This document shows, one piece after another, positions 25,894-33,617 of a DNA stretch of 64,000 nucleotides. The stretch comes from Enemella dayhoffiae. GTDB lineage: Bacteria; Actinomycetota; Actinomycetes; Propionibacteriales; Propionibacteriaceae. The stretch lies in the NCBI RefSeq assembly GCF_002250625.1, contig NZ_NMVQ01000001.1, forward strand, positions 310,001 through 374,000, in the 5' to 3' direction. Position 1 is the first letter of the stretch, and each line of letters starts with the position of its first letter. The translations under genes and the position numbers were made by a program. Below the pieces are notes generated by a model. That model saw only the letters and a list, made by a program, of their open reading frames with translations, did not search any database and was not told where the DNA came from.

Positions 25894-25969
25894 CGGGAGA
25901 CCACGGGTCAATATTTTCGGGGACACGGTCACAAATGGGTGTGACCATCTGATAGAAATGCACAGGTCG

Positions 25970-26004
25970 GGCCCGCCCTCCCCCGAGGGGCGGGCCTCGA
26001 CCCT
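25970..26004 (+). terminator. Hairpin terminator after the aminopeptidase gene
   Basis: GGCCCGCCC (25970-25978), a 9-nt loop, GGGCGGGCC (25988-25996), followed by TCGACCCTTTTCC. Strong GC stem with a short T run. Confidence 0.65.
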
Positions 26005-26036
26005 TTTCCGGTGAAGACCCAGCTGCAAGGAGAACG

Positions 26037-26651
26037 ATGGCCCAGGGCGAACCCGACCAGGTGCCGGCCGACGGGCTGACCACCCGGCAGCGGCGCAATC
26101 GCCCACTGCTCGCCATCCACACCGGGGAGGGCAAGGGCAAGTCGACCGCCGCCTTCGGGCTGGCGCTGCGCGGCTGGCACCAGGGCTGGTCGATCGCGGT
26201 CTTCCAGTTCGTCAAGAACGGCAAGTGGCGGATCGGCGAGGAGACCGCCCTGCGTACGCTCGGCCGGGTGCACGAGGAGACCGGCCAGGGCGGGCCCGTC
26301 GACTGGCAGGTGATGGGCGCCGGCTGGTCCTGGCGCCGCAAGCAGGGCACCGAGAACGACCACCAGGAGCAGGCGGCCGAGGGCTGGGCCGAGGTGAAAC
26401 GGCGGCTGGCGGCCGAGCAGCACGGGCTGTACGTGCTGGACGAGTTCACCTACCCGATCAAGTGGGGCTGGCTGGACGTCGACGAGGTGTGCCGGACGCT
26501 GGCCGATCGTCCCGGCTTCCAGCACGTGGTGATCACCGGACGCGACGCCCACCCGCAACTGGTCGAGCAGGCCGACCTGGTCACCCACATGACAAAGGTG
26601 AAACACCCGTTCGACACCGGCCAGAAGGGGCAACGCGGGATCGAGTGGTGA
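26037..26651 (+). CDS. cobO: Cob(I)alamin adenosyltransferase CobO (BtuR type)
   Basis: 204 residues. Transfers the 5'-deoxyadenosyl group of ATP to the reduced corrinoid, the first of the late cobalamin steps found here. The P-loop GEGKGKST (30-37) and the C-terminal segment VTHMTKVKHPFDTGQKGQRG, with VLDEFTYPIKWGWL in the middle, are family signatures. It starts at ATG 26037 with AAGGAG eight nt upstream. First gene of the cobalamin region, but separated from cobC by two small genes, so probably a separate transcript. No riboswitch signature is seen in its leader. Confidence 0.95.
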   Translation: MAQGEPDQVPADGLTTRQRRNRPLLAIHTGEGKGKSTAAFGLALRGWHQGWSIAVFQFVKNGKWRIGEETALRTLGRVHEETGQGGPVDWQVMGAGWSWRRKQGTENDHQEQAAEGWAEVKRRLAAEQHGLYVLDEFTYPIKWGWLDVDEVCRTLADRPGFQHVVITGRDAHPQLVEQADLVTHMTKVKHPFDTGQKGQRGIEW

Positions 26652-26676
26652 GCGGCCGGGGGTTGCGGCGTACGCC

Positions 26677-26682
26677 TAGCAA
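26677..26682 (+). promoter_or_regulatory. -10 element of the 54-residue ORF
   Basis: TAGCAA followed by 6 nt and ATG 26689; weak but correctly placed. Confidence 0.35.
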
Positions 26683-26688
26683 CGAGTC

Positions 26689-26853
26689 ATGGATCTCCAC
26701 GCGGCACGGACCGCTCTCGACGGCGCCCAGCACGACCTCGACGGCATCAACACCGACCTCGCCCGACTGGCCGAAACCCTGCCCTGGTTGGAAGACCTGG
26801 CGGATCGGGTGCTGAGCAGGGCGGCCACGATGCCGACCACGCTGGTGATTTAG
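26689..26853 (+). CDS. Small hypothetical protein
   Basis: 54 residues, starting MDLHAARTALDGAQHDLDGI, mostly helical with heptad-like Leu/Ala/Ile spacing (a possible short coiled coil). ATG 26689 follows a TAGCAA hexamer by 6 nt, the arrangement used by neighbouring genes. Its TAG stop overlaps the TAA stop of the opposite gene at 26850. No family recognised. Codon bias is similar to real genes, but the short length leaves doubt. Confidence 0.4.
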   Translation: MDLHAARTALDGAQHDLDGINTDLARLAETLPWLEDLADRVLSRAATMPTTLVI

Positions 26854-27098
26854 GGCAGCAGCCAGCTCAGCCCCTCCATCCGCGGATTCGCCTTCCACGG
26901 GTCGTCCTCGCCCCGGTCGGCCCGTTGTGCGCTCCACACGATCACCGCGCCGAAGATGAGATAGACCACCGCGATCAGGTCCCAGAAGGCGAGTTGCAGA
27001 TAGTCGGCCATCGGCAGCATGTTCATCACGAACAGCACACCGACCGCGACCAGCAGCAGTTCGGCCACGACGAAGATCGGCCACAGATGGCGAGTCAC
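26850..27098 (-). CDS. Small membrane protein
   Basis: 82 residues, GTG start (27098). Two membrane segments (about 6-28 and 36-57) and a charged cytoplasmic tail ending MEGLSWLLP. No family recognised. Divergent from the cobC-like gene. Confidence 0.6.
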   Translation of the reverse strand: MTRHLWPIFVVAELLLVAVGVLFVMNMLPMADYLQLAFWDLIAVVYLIFGAVIVWSAQRADRGEDDPWKANPRMEGLSWLLP

Positions 27099-27143
27099 GT
27101 CCGACAGTGTGATCCATCCGCGCCCGGCCCGCTAACCGCTGAC

Positions 27144-27149
27144 TAGGGT
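27144..27149 (+). promoter_or_regulatory. -10 element of the cobC-like gene
   Basis: TAGGGT, 6 nt before GTG 27156; leaderless arrangement. Confidence 0.5.
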
Positions 27150-27155
27150 GAACCG

Positions 27156-28157
27156 GTGGACGATGGACTGCGCTGGCACGGCGACGACGAGCTCTCCGAC
27201 GGGTTGATCGACCTGGCCGTCAACGTGCGGCAGCCGTCCCCGCCCGACTGGCTGGCCGAGGTGCTCGCCGGCACGATCTCGCGGCTGGGCGCCTATCCCG
27301 ACGCCCGGCCGGCGCGGGCCGCGATCGCCGCCCGGCACGGCGTGGGCGAGGAGCTGGTGCTGCCGACCGCCGGCGGGGCCGAGGCGTTCACCCTTCTCGC
27401 CCGCGGCCTTCCCACCCGGTCGGCGGCGGTCGTGCATCCGCAGTTCACCGAACCGGAGGCGGCACTGCGGGTCGCCGGCGTACCGGTGCGGCAGGTGCTG
27501 CTGGAGGGCCCGGCGTACGCCCTCGACCCGGGCCTGGTGCCCGAGGAGGCCGACCTGGTGGTCGTCGGCAACCCGACCAATCCGACCGGGGTGCTGCACC
27601 CGGCCGAGGCGCTGCGGGGGCTGTGCCGCCCGGGCCGGGTCGTGCTGGTCGACGAGGCCTTCTCCGATGCGGTGCCGGGCGAGCCGGAGTCGCTGATCGG
27701 GCCCGGCATGTCCGGGTTGCTGGTGGCCCGGTCGCTGACCAAGACCTGGTCGCTGGCCGGCGTACGCGCGGGTTATGTCGTCGGCGACCCGGAGCTGGTC
27801 GCGCGGCTGGCCGAACAGCAGCCGCACTGGTCGGTGTCCACCCCGGCGATCGCGGCGATGGTGGCGACCGCGACGCCGGCGGCGGTGGCCGAGGCGGAGG
27901 CCGCCGCCGTGCGCCTGGCCGAGCACCGGGCGCACCTCGTCGACGGGCTGACGCGCGCCGGACTGGAGGTGGTCGGCGGCCAGCACGCCCCGTTCGTCCT
28001 GGTCCGCGGATCGGAGGGGTTGCGGGAAACCCTGCGAACCAAGGGATTCGCGGTACGCCGGTGCGACACCTTCCCGGGGCTCGGGGCGGAGTTTGTCCGG
28101 CTCGCCGTGCGCGAGCCGGCGGTGACCGACGCCCTGCTGGCCGCCGTTCGAGGCTAG
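27156..28157 (+). CDS. cobC: CobC-like aminotransferase / L-threonine-O-3-phosphate decarboxylase
   Basis: 333 residues. Fold-type I PLP enzyme related to histidinol-phosphate aminotransferase: LPTAGGAEAFTLLARGLP, VVGNPTNPTG, LVDEAFSDAV, and the Schiff-base Lys in ARSLTKTWSLAGVRAGYVVG. In cobalamin clusters this type (CobC/CobD nomenclature varies; mycobacterial Rv2231c) supplies (R)-1-amino-2-propanol phosphate for the nucleotide loop, so context supports this over histidine biosynthesis. GTG 27156 is leaderless. The TAG stop is part of a TAGGCT promoter that drives the riboswitch leader of the next gene. Confidence 0.85.
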   Translation: MDDGLRWHGDDELSDGLIDLAVNVRQPSPPDWLAEVLAGTISRLGAYPDARPARAAIAARHGVGEELVLPTAGGAEAFTLLARGLPTRSAAVVHPQFTEPEAALRVAGVPVRQVLLEGPAYALDPGLVPEEADLVVVGNPTNPTGVLHPAEALRGLCRPGRVVLVDEAFSDAVPGEPESLIGPGMSGLLVARSLTKTWSLAGVRAGYVVGDPELVARLAEQQPHWSVSTPAIAAMVATATPAAVAEAEAAAVRLAEHRAHLVDGLTRAGLEVVGGQHAPFVLVRGSEGLRETLRTKGFAVRRCDTFPGLGAEFVRLAVREPAVTDALLAAVRG

Positions 28158-28281
28158 GCTGGGACTCCCGCAGTTCGGAAGCCGGTGCAATCCCGGCACG
28201 GTCGCGCCACTGTCACAGTCAGACCCGGCCGCGGGGTGCATCCACCACGAGCGGGGCGCCGAACCCCGGAAGGAGGCCGTG
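28155..28281 (+). promoter_or_regulatory. Cobalamin riboswitch with its own promoter, ahead of cobT
   Basis: Conserved core at 28177-28213: GGAAGCCGGTG, then AATCCCGGCACGGTCGCGCC and ACTGT, with a GCCGG/CCGGC stem and a downstream AGTCAGACC. This is the cobalamin-binding consensus. The -10 TAGGCT (28155-28160) overlaps the cobC stop codon, so the leader starts at about 28167 and is only about 115 nt. GGGGT (28233-28237) can pair with ACCCC (28263-28267) just before the ribosome site, a possible translational switch. Coenzyme B12 should repress cobT-cobS-cobU. Confidence 0.85.
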
Positions 28282-29307
28282 ATGGCCGTTTCGCCACCCG
28301 ATGAATCCGTACGCCAGCAGGCCCGCGAACGCAGCGACGCCCTGGCCAAACCGCTCGGCGCGCTGGGCCGGCTCGAGGAGCTCGGCGCCTGGATCGCCGC
28401 CTGCCAGGGCACGTGCCCGCCGCGGCCGATCGAGAACGTCCGCGCGGTGATCCTGGCCGGCGACCACGGCGTGGTCAGCCGCGGGGTCTCCGCCTATCCC
28501 GCCGAGGTCACCCCGGCAATGGTGCGCGCGTTCACCTCCGGCCGCGCGGCGATGAACGTGCTCGCCCGCCAGCACGGGGCCAGCGTCCGGGTCTATGACC
28601 TCGCCGTGGACGCCGACCTGTCCGACCTCGGCCCCGAGGTGACCAAGCACAAGGTACGCCGCAGCAGCGGTTCGATCGACGTCGAGGACGCCCTCAGCAC
28701 CGCCGAGGTGGCCGAGGCGCTGCGCGCCGGCTGGGAGATCGCCGCCGAGGAGGTCGCCGCCGGGGCCGACCTGCTGGTGCACGGGGACATGGGGATCGGC
28801 AACACCACCCCCTCGGCCGCGCTGATCGCCGCCAGCCTGGGGCTGAGCGCCGAACAGGTGACCGGCACCGGGACCGGGCTCGATGAGGCCGGCCGGCGGC
28901 ACAAGGCGTCGGTGATCGAGGCCGCGCTGGGTCGCGCGGACTCCCGGGTCGCCGACCCGATCGACCGACTGGCCGCGCTCGGCTCGGCCGACCTGGCCGC
29001 CGGCGTCGGTTTCCTGGCCGGGGCGGCCGACGCCCGGGTCCCGGTGCTGCTGGACGGGGTGATCTCGGTCGCCGCCGCCGTGGTCTGCGAGGACTACGCC
29101 CCGGGATCGATGGCCTGGTTCGCGGCCGGACACCGCTCCACCGAGCCGGCCCAGGCGTACGCCCTGGACAAGCTCGGGCTGACCCCGCTGCTCGACCTGC
29201 AGCTGCGGCTCGGCGAAGGATCCGGGGCGATGGCGGCGGTGCCACTGGTGCGGTCCGCGGTCGGGGTGCTGCGGGAGATGGCGCTGCTCTCGGACCTGGT
29301 GGGCTGA
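28282..29307 (+). CDS. cobT: Nicotinate-nucleotide-dimethylbenzimidazole phosphoribosyltransferase CobT
   Basis: 341 residues. Makes alpha-ribazole phosphate from nicotinate mononucleotide and the lower-ligand base. Signatures: LAGDHGVVSRGVSAYPAEVT, HGDMGIGNTTPSA, LLDGVISVAAAVV, GHRSTEPAQAYAL, and LRLGEGSGAM with the catalytic Glu (about 312). ATG 28282 is chosen over GTG 28279 because it lies 5 nt after GGAGG. Preceded by a cobalamin riboswitch and followed after 3 nt by cobS, so it leads a cobT-cobS-cobU operon. Confidence 0.95.
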   Translation: MAVSPPDESVRQQARERSDALAKPLGALGRLEELGAWIAACQGTCPPRPIENVRAVILAGDHGVVSRGVSAYPAEVTPAMVRAFTSGRAAMNVLARQHGASVRVYDLAVDADLSDLGPEVTKHKVRRSSGSIDVEDALSTAEVAEALRAGWEIAAEEVAAGADLLVHGDMGIGNTTPSAALIAASLGLSAEQVTGTGTGLDEAGRRHKASVIEAALGRADSRVADPIDRLAALGSADLAAGVGFLAGAADARVPVLLDGVISVAAAVVCEDYAPGSMAWFAAGHRSTEPAQAYALDKLGLTPLLDLQLRLGEGSGAMAAVPLVRSAVGVLREMALLSDLVG

Positions 29308-29310
29308 GCC

Positions 29311-30075
29311 GTGTCGGCGCTCCGGGACGGTTGGTGGTGGGCGGTGGGCACGCTCACCGTGCTGCCCACCGGACGCTTCGACACCTCGCCGGCGGCGGCC
29401 CGGGTGATGATCATGGTGGCACCGTTCGCGGTGCTGCCGCTGGCGCTGCTCGCCGGTGCGGCGACCCTGGCGGGCCGGGTGCTCGGTGCGCCGGATCTGA
29501 TCGTCGGGCTGCTCGTGGTCGGGCTGCTGGTCGCCGGGACCCGGGCGATGCACGTCGACGGGCTGGCCGACGTGGCCGACGGCTTCGGCGGCGGCTGGAC
29601 CCCTGAGCGTGCCCGCGAGCTGTTGAAGCGCGGAGACATCGGGCCGATGGCGCTGGTGGCGCTGGTGGTCTCGCTCGGGCTGCAGGTGGTCGCGGTCGGG
29701 GAGTTGGTGCGCGAACCCCGCGGTTGGCTGCTGGTGATCGGGACCGTCGTGCTGTCCCGCTGGGCGTTCGCGCTGTGCTGCCGGCAGGATGTACCGGCGA
29801 TGCCGGGATCGGATCTCGGGCACGCGCTGGCCGGCCGGTTGCCGACGGCGCTGGCGATGGTCTGCGTGGTCGGCATCGTGGGCGGCTGCGCGCTGCTCGG
29901 CTGGTACGCCGGGGAGTCGGCCTGGCGCGGGGCGCAGATCGGGCTGGCCGCGCTGGTCGTCGTGCTGTGGCTGATCAACCGGTCCAAGCGGGTGTTCGGC
30001 GGCGTGAACGGCGACGTGATGGGGGCCTCGATCGAGCTGGCTATGACCACCATGCTGATCGGCTGGGCCCTGTGA
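29311..30075 (+). CDS. cobS: Adenosylcobinamide-GDP ribazoletransferase CobS
   Basis: 254 residues, GTG start. Integral-membrane cobalamin synthase (about 6-7 helices) joining adenosylcobinamide-GDP with alpha-ribazole (phosphate). The signature MHVDGLADVADGFGGGW (about 71-87) carries the metal-binding acidic residues. It is 3 nt after cobT and overlaps cobU by GTGA, so the three are one translation unit. Confidence 0.94.
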   Translation: MSALRDGWWWAVGTLTVLPTGRFDTSPAAARVMIMVAPFAVLPLALLAGAATLAGRVLGAPDLIVGLLVVGLLVAGTRAMHVDGLADVADGFGGGWTPERARELLKRGDIGPMALVALVVSLGLQVVAVGELVREPRGWLLVIGTVVLSRWAFALCCRQDVPAMPGSDLGHALAGRLPTALAMVCVVGIVGGCALLGWYAGESAWRGAQIGLAALVVVLWLINRSKRVFGGVNGDVMGASIELAMTTMLIGWAL

Positions 30076-30599
30076 AGACCGTGGTCACCGGCGGCGTACG
30101 CTCCGGCAAGTCGTCGCATGCCGAACGGTTGCTGGGCGAGCACGGATCGGTGGTCTATCTGGCGCCGGGGCCGCCGGTGGATCCGGCGGCCGATCCCGAG
30201 TGGGCGCGCCGGGTGGCGGCCCACCGGGCGCGGCGGCCGGAGAAGTGGCGGACCGTCGAGGGTGCGGACGTGGCCGGGCTGCTGCCGGGGCTGCAGGGTG
30301 CGGTGCTGCTGGACTGCCTCGGCACCTGGTTGACCGGGCAGCTGGACGCGGTGAACGCGTGGGGTGACGCCGCCGGCTGGGAGGCGGAGATCGAGCGGCG
30401 GATCGCGGCGCTGGCAGCAGCCTGGGCGGCGTACCCGTCGGACGCGGTCGCGGTCACCAACGAGGTCGGCTGGGGGCTGGTGTCGGAGCACCGGTCGGGG
30501 CGGATCTTCGCCGACTGGCTGGGGCGTACCAACCAGGCGATCGCGGCCGCCAGCGACGACGTCTGGCTGGTCGTGGCGGGGCGTACGCTGCGGCTGTAG
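30072..30599 (+). CDS. cobU: Adenosylcobinamide kinase / guanylyltransferase CobU
   Basis: 175 residues from GTG 30072 (GTGA overlap with the cobS stop). P-loop GGVRSGKSS (7-15), LLDCLGTWLTGQL in the middle and VTNEVGWGLVSEHRSGRIF, FADWLGRTNQAIA near the end are diagnostic. Phosphorylates adenosylcobinamide and then forms the GDP adduct used by CobS. Last gene of the riboswitch-controlled operon. Confidence 0.94.
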   Translation: MKTVVTGGVRSGKSSHAERLLGEHGSVVYLAPGPPVDPAADPEWARRVAAHRARRPEKWRTVEGADVAGLLPGLQGAVLLDCLGTWLTGQLDAVNAWGDAAGWEAEIERRIAALAAAWAAYPSDAVAVTNEVGWGLVSEHRSGRIFADWLGRTNQAIAAASDDVWLVVAGRTLRL

Positions 30600-30611
30600 T
30601 CCTTGCTGGGC

Positions 30612-31280
30612 TCAGTTTCCGGGGCGCGGCTGCCAGGTGCAGACGCAGGCCTCGTTGCCCTCGGCGTCGGCGAGCACCCACCAGGCGGGAGCATATTCGT
30701 CGGTGACCAGGGTGCCGCCGGCCGCCACCGTGTCGCGGACCCGCTGCTCGGCCTCATCGGCCGCCACGATCACGTCGATGTGGATCCGGTTGCGCTGGTC
30801 GCGGCGCTCGTCGGTCTGCTGGAACCAGATCGACGGGCCGCTCTTGGCCGGGTCGACCAACTCGTCGTCACTGGTGCGCCGGTAGCCGTAGACGGCCTCC
30901 CAGAACGGCAGGATCGCGCCGATGTCCTGGGCGTCGATCGCCAACTGGGTCTCGGTGACCCCGGTCAGGTCGACGGTGCCGTCGCTGACCTTCACCACCG
31001 GATTCACCGCCGAAGCGAGGTCGACGTCACGCCCGGAGATGCCGCCCACGTCGTGGCTGCTCAGCGCCAGGTGCACCTTGTTGTAGCGGATGTCGATCTC
31101 CGGATGGTGGTTGAGGTCCTCGGCCAGGTTGCCGACCCGCTCCACGAACTCCAGCGCCCGCCGGAAGTCGGCGAACTTCACGGTCAGGTGCATCCGGCCC
31201 TGGAGCAGCCGCCACTTCGGCATCGCCTCGACGGCCTGCTCGTCGGTGAGCTTCTGGTCGGGCCCGTAGGGATTGGACAT
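30612..31280 (-). CDS. Pterin-4a-carbinolamine dehydratase fused to a VOC (glyoxalase-like) domain
   Basis: 222 residues from ATG 31280. Residues about 10-95 form a PCD/DCoH domain (LTVKFADFRRALEFVERV, NHHPEIDIRYNKVHLALSSH, VGGISGRDVDLA); the His-His and third His needed for dehydration of 4a-hydroxytetrahydrobiopterin are present. Residues about 105-222 are a VOC domain (LAIDAQDIGAILPFWEAVYG, RIHIDVIVAADEAEQRV). PCD normally recycles the pterin of aromatic amino acid hydroxylases, but no hydroxylase is nearby. The fused VOC domain suggests a different small-molecule role. It converges with cobU. Confidence 0.85.
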   Translation of the reverse strand: MSNPYGPDQKLTDEQAVEAMPKWRLLQGRMHLTVKFADFRRALEFVERVGNLAEDLNHHPEIDIRYNKVHLALSSHDVGGISGRDVDLASAVNPVVKVSDGTVDLTGVTETQLAIDAQDIGAILPFWEAVYGYRRTSDDELVDPAKSGPSIWFQQTDERRDQRNRIHIDVIVAADEAEQRVRDTVAAGGTLVTDEYAPAWWVLADAEGNEACVCTWQPRPGN

Positions 31281-31376
31281 GCCCCCACCGTAGGCCGTGC
31301 CCGGTCCGCCCACCACCCCCGCCCAGCGAGGGCTCAGCGGCAGCTGGTCACGGATTGACTCTCAACTCTCCAAGGG

Positions 31377-31389
31377 CCCCCGAATCGGG
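31377..31389. repeat. Short perfect palindrome upstream of cobD
   Basis: CCCCGA-A-TCGGGG in the divergent gap between the PCD-VOC gene and cobD, about 45 nt before the cobD -10. It could be an operator or a weak hairpin. Confidence 0.35.
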
Positions 31390-31433
31390 GCGTTTCGGCC
31401 GTTGAGTGGCACGCGATGACCAGGACCCCCTCC

Positions 31434-31439
31434 TAAACT
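31434..31439 (+). promoter_or_regulatory. -10 element of cobD
   Basis: TAAACT, 7 nt before GTG 31447; leaderless arrangement. Confidence 0.5.
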
Positions 31440-31446
31440 GTCCGCC

Positions 31447-32376
31447 GTGCCCGCACCTGCTCTGCTGCTCGGCCTGCTTGCCGATGAACTGTTCGGCGAC
31501 CCGCGCCAGGGGCATCCGGTGGCCGGATTCGGGCGGCTCGCCCAGGCTCTCGAGCGACGCACCTGGCGGGACGACCAGCTCGCCGGCATCGCCCACGAGG
31601 CGATCCTGGTGGGTGGCGTCGCCGGCGCCGCCGCTGCCCTCCAGCGCGCGACCACCGGAACCGGCTGGCGGCTTCCGGTGACCGTCGCGGCCACGTGGGT
31701 GGTGCTGGGCGGCAGCAGTCTGCGCCGAGAGGCCGCCGCGGTGGATGCGCTGCTCTCGGCCGACGACCTGCCCGCGGCCCGGCAGCGGATCCGCAACCTG
31801 GTCGGCCGCGACCCGAGCAACCTGGCCGCCGACGAACTGGCCCGGGCCTGCGTCGAGTCGGTCGCCGAGAACACCTCGGATGCCGTCGTCGCCCCCCTGT
31901 TCTGGGGAGCGGTCGCCGGCCTCCCCGGGCTCCTCGGCTATCGCGCGGTGAACACCCTCGACGCGATGATCGGCCACCGCACCCCGCGGTACCGCAACTT
32001 CGGCTGGGCCGCCGCCCGGCTCGACGATCTCGCCAATTGGATCCCCGCCCGGCTGTGCACGGCCCTCACCATCGCCGCCGCTCCCCTGGTCGGCGGCTCC
32101 TCGACCGCCGCCCTCCGAGCCGTACGCCGGGACGCCCACCACCACCCGAGCCCCAACGCCGGCCCGGTCGAGGCAGCCTTCGCCGGCGCCCTTGGCGTAC
32201 GCCTCGGCGGCCGCAACAGCTATCAGGGCCAGGTCGAGGACCGCGGCACCCTCGGCGACGGACCCCCGGTCACCCGCGCCGACATCGTCCGCGCCAACCG
32301 CCTGGCGCTGATCGTGAGCCTCGGCGCCGCGGCCACCGCCGCGCTGCTGGGGCGTACCCCTAGGCTGGCGAAATGA
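31447..32376 (+). CDS. cobD: Adenosylcobinamide-phosphate synthase CobD (CbiB)
   Basis: 309 residues, GTG start, several membrane helices. Attaches aminopropanol (phosphate) to adenosylcobyric acid. Signatures: LLADELFGDPRQGHPVAGFG at the N-terminus, CVESVAENTSDAVVAPLFWG (about 136-155), YRAVNTLDAMIGHRTPRYRN and ARLDDLANWIPAR. Ends in an ATGA overlap with the phosphatase gene. It has its own promoter, outside the riboswitch operon. Confidence 0.93.
   Translation: MPAPALLLGLLADELFGDPRQGHPVAGFGRLAQALERRTWRDDQLAGIAHEAILVGGVAGAAAALQRATTGTGWRLPVTVAATWVVLGGSSLRREAAAVDALLSADDLPAARQRIRNLVGRDPSNLAADELARACVESVAENTSDAVVAPLFWGAVAGLPGLLGYRAVNTLDAMIGHRTPRYRNFGWAAARLDDLANWIPARLCTALTIAAAPLVGGSSTAALRAVRRDAHHHPSPNAGPVEAAFAGALGVRLGGRNSYQGQVEDRGTLGDGPPVTRADIVRANRLALIVSLGAAATAALLGRTPRLAK
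32361..32366 (+). promoter_or_regulatory. -10 element inside the end of cobD
   Basis: TAGGCT, 6 nt before ATG 32373; it would give the phosphatase gene a leaderless transcript in addition to read-through from cobD. Confidence 0.45.
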
Positions 32377-32858
32377 GCACACCGATCCGCGTCGTCTTCG
32401 TCTGCTGGGGCAACATCTGCCGCTCGCCGATGGCGGAACGCGTCGCCGAGGGGTACGCCCAACGGCACGGCATCGCCGGGGTCGAGTTCAGCTCCGCCGG
32501 GGTCAGCGCCGAGGAGCTCGGCAACCCGATCGACCCGCGCGCGACCCGCGTCCTCGAAGACCACGGTTATCGCGCCGACCGCCACCGGGCCCACCAGATC
32601 ACCGCCGAGGAGATCGACGCCGCCGACCTGGTCATCTCGATGGAGGACCTGCACACCGGCCGGATGCGGCGCCTGCACCCCCGGCGCACCGACCACCTCC
32701 GCCTGCTCACCGACTTCGACCCGGACGCCGAGCGCGGCTCAGGCGTACCCGACCCGTGGTATGGCGACGCCGACGGGTTCGACGACACCCTGGCCAGCGT
32801 CGAGGCGGCCATGCCGGGCGTGTTCGAGGAGATCGAACGGATCCGCGCGAGCCGCTGA
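32373..32858 (+). CDS. Low-molecular-weight protein-tyrosine phosphatase
   Basis: 161 residues. P-loop CWGNICRSPM with catalytic Cys11 and Arg17, and the general-acid Asp in DPWYGD (Asp127). Matches the PtpA type of actinobacteria. Dephosphorylates Tyr-phosphorylated proteins; targets unknown. Overlaps the cobD stop by ATGA but also has a TAGGCT -10 inside cobD, so it may be expressed separately. Confidence 0.93.
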   Translation: MSTPIRVVFVCWGNICRSPMAERVAEGYAQRHGIAGVEFSSAGVSAEELGNPIDPRATRVLEDHGYRADRHRAHQITAEEIDAADLVISMEDLHTGRMRRLHPRRTDHLRLLTDFDPDAERGSGVPDPWYGDADGFDDTLASVEAAMPGVFEEIERIRASR

Positions 32859-32918
32859 CCGACTCGCTCCGCCCGGTGGATCAAGCGACATCACGCACAC
32901 TGATGGAAGAATGACCCC

Positions 32919-33617
32919 ATGCACATCCTCGTGGTTGACGACGACCAGGCCGTCCGGGACTCCCTGGCGCGCTCCCTGAAATACAGCGGCTACGAGGTGA
33001 CGACCGCCAGCGACGGGGTGGAAGCCCTGGCCCGGCTCTCCGCGACCCGACCCGACGCCGTGATCATGGACGTGATGATGCCGCGGCTCGACGGCCTGGA
33101 AACCACCCGCATGCTGCGCTCCACCGGCAACGACGTGCCGATCCTGGTGCTCACCGCCCGCGACGCCGTCGGCGACCGGGTTGACGGGCTGGACGCCGGC
33201 GGCGACGACTACATGGCCAAGCCGTTCTCGCTGGAGGAGTTGCTGGCGCGATTGCGGGCCCTGGTCCGGCGTGCCGGCAGCGGCAACGAGCCCGACGACG
33301 ACGGCCGCTCCGAGACCCTCTCCTTCTCCGACCTGAGCATGAACCCGCAGACCCGCGAGGTGTCGCGCGCCGGTCGCCACATCAGCCTGACCCGCACCGA
33401 GTTCGCCCTGCTGCAGACGTTCATGGAGAACCCGCGCCGCGTGCTCGAGCGGGGCTGGCTGCTCAACGAGGTGTGGGGGTTCGACTTCCCGACCACCGCC
33501 AACTCGTTGGAGGTCTACATCGGCTATCTGCGCCGCAAGACCGAGGCCGACGGTGAGGTTCGTCTGATCCACACGGTTCGCGGCGTCGGTTACGTATTGC
33601 GCGAATCAGCCCCGTGA
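32919..33617 (+). CDS. mprA: Response regulator, OmpR/PhoB type (MprA-like)
   Basis: 232 residues. Receiver domain (1-115) with acidic pocket VVDDD, phospho-acceptor Asp51 in VIMDVMMP, and Lys in MAKPF; winged-helix DNA-binding domain (about 135-230) with [16 protein letters not shown] and [14 protein letters not shown]. Closest in style to mycobacterial MprA, which answers envelope stress, but the assignment to MprA is by resemblance. Stop overlaps the kinase start (GTGA), forming one operon. Confidence 0.9.
   Translation: MHILVVDDDQAVRDSLARSLKYSGYEVTTASDGVEALARLSATRPDAVIMDVMMPRLDGLETTRMLRSTGNDVPILVLTARDAVGDRVDGLDAGGDDYMAKPFSLEELLARLRALVRRAGSGNEPDDDGRSETLSFSDLSMNPQTREVSRAGRHISLTRTEFALLQTFMENPRRVLERGWLLNEVWGFDFPTTANSLEVYIGYLRRKTEADGEVRLIHTVRGVGYVLRESAP

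Noticed and set aside
25894-26036. Cobalamin riboswitch upstream of cobO
   Set aside because: No match to the conserved core (GCCACTG region) was found; the region holds a terminator hairpin and a ribosome site only.
27156-28157. Histidinol-phosphate aminotransferase (hisC)
   Set aside because: The fold is the same, but location at the head of the cobalamin genes and the divergent N-terminus favour the CobC-like role.
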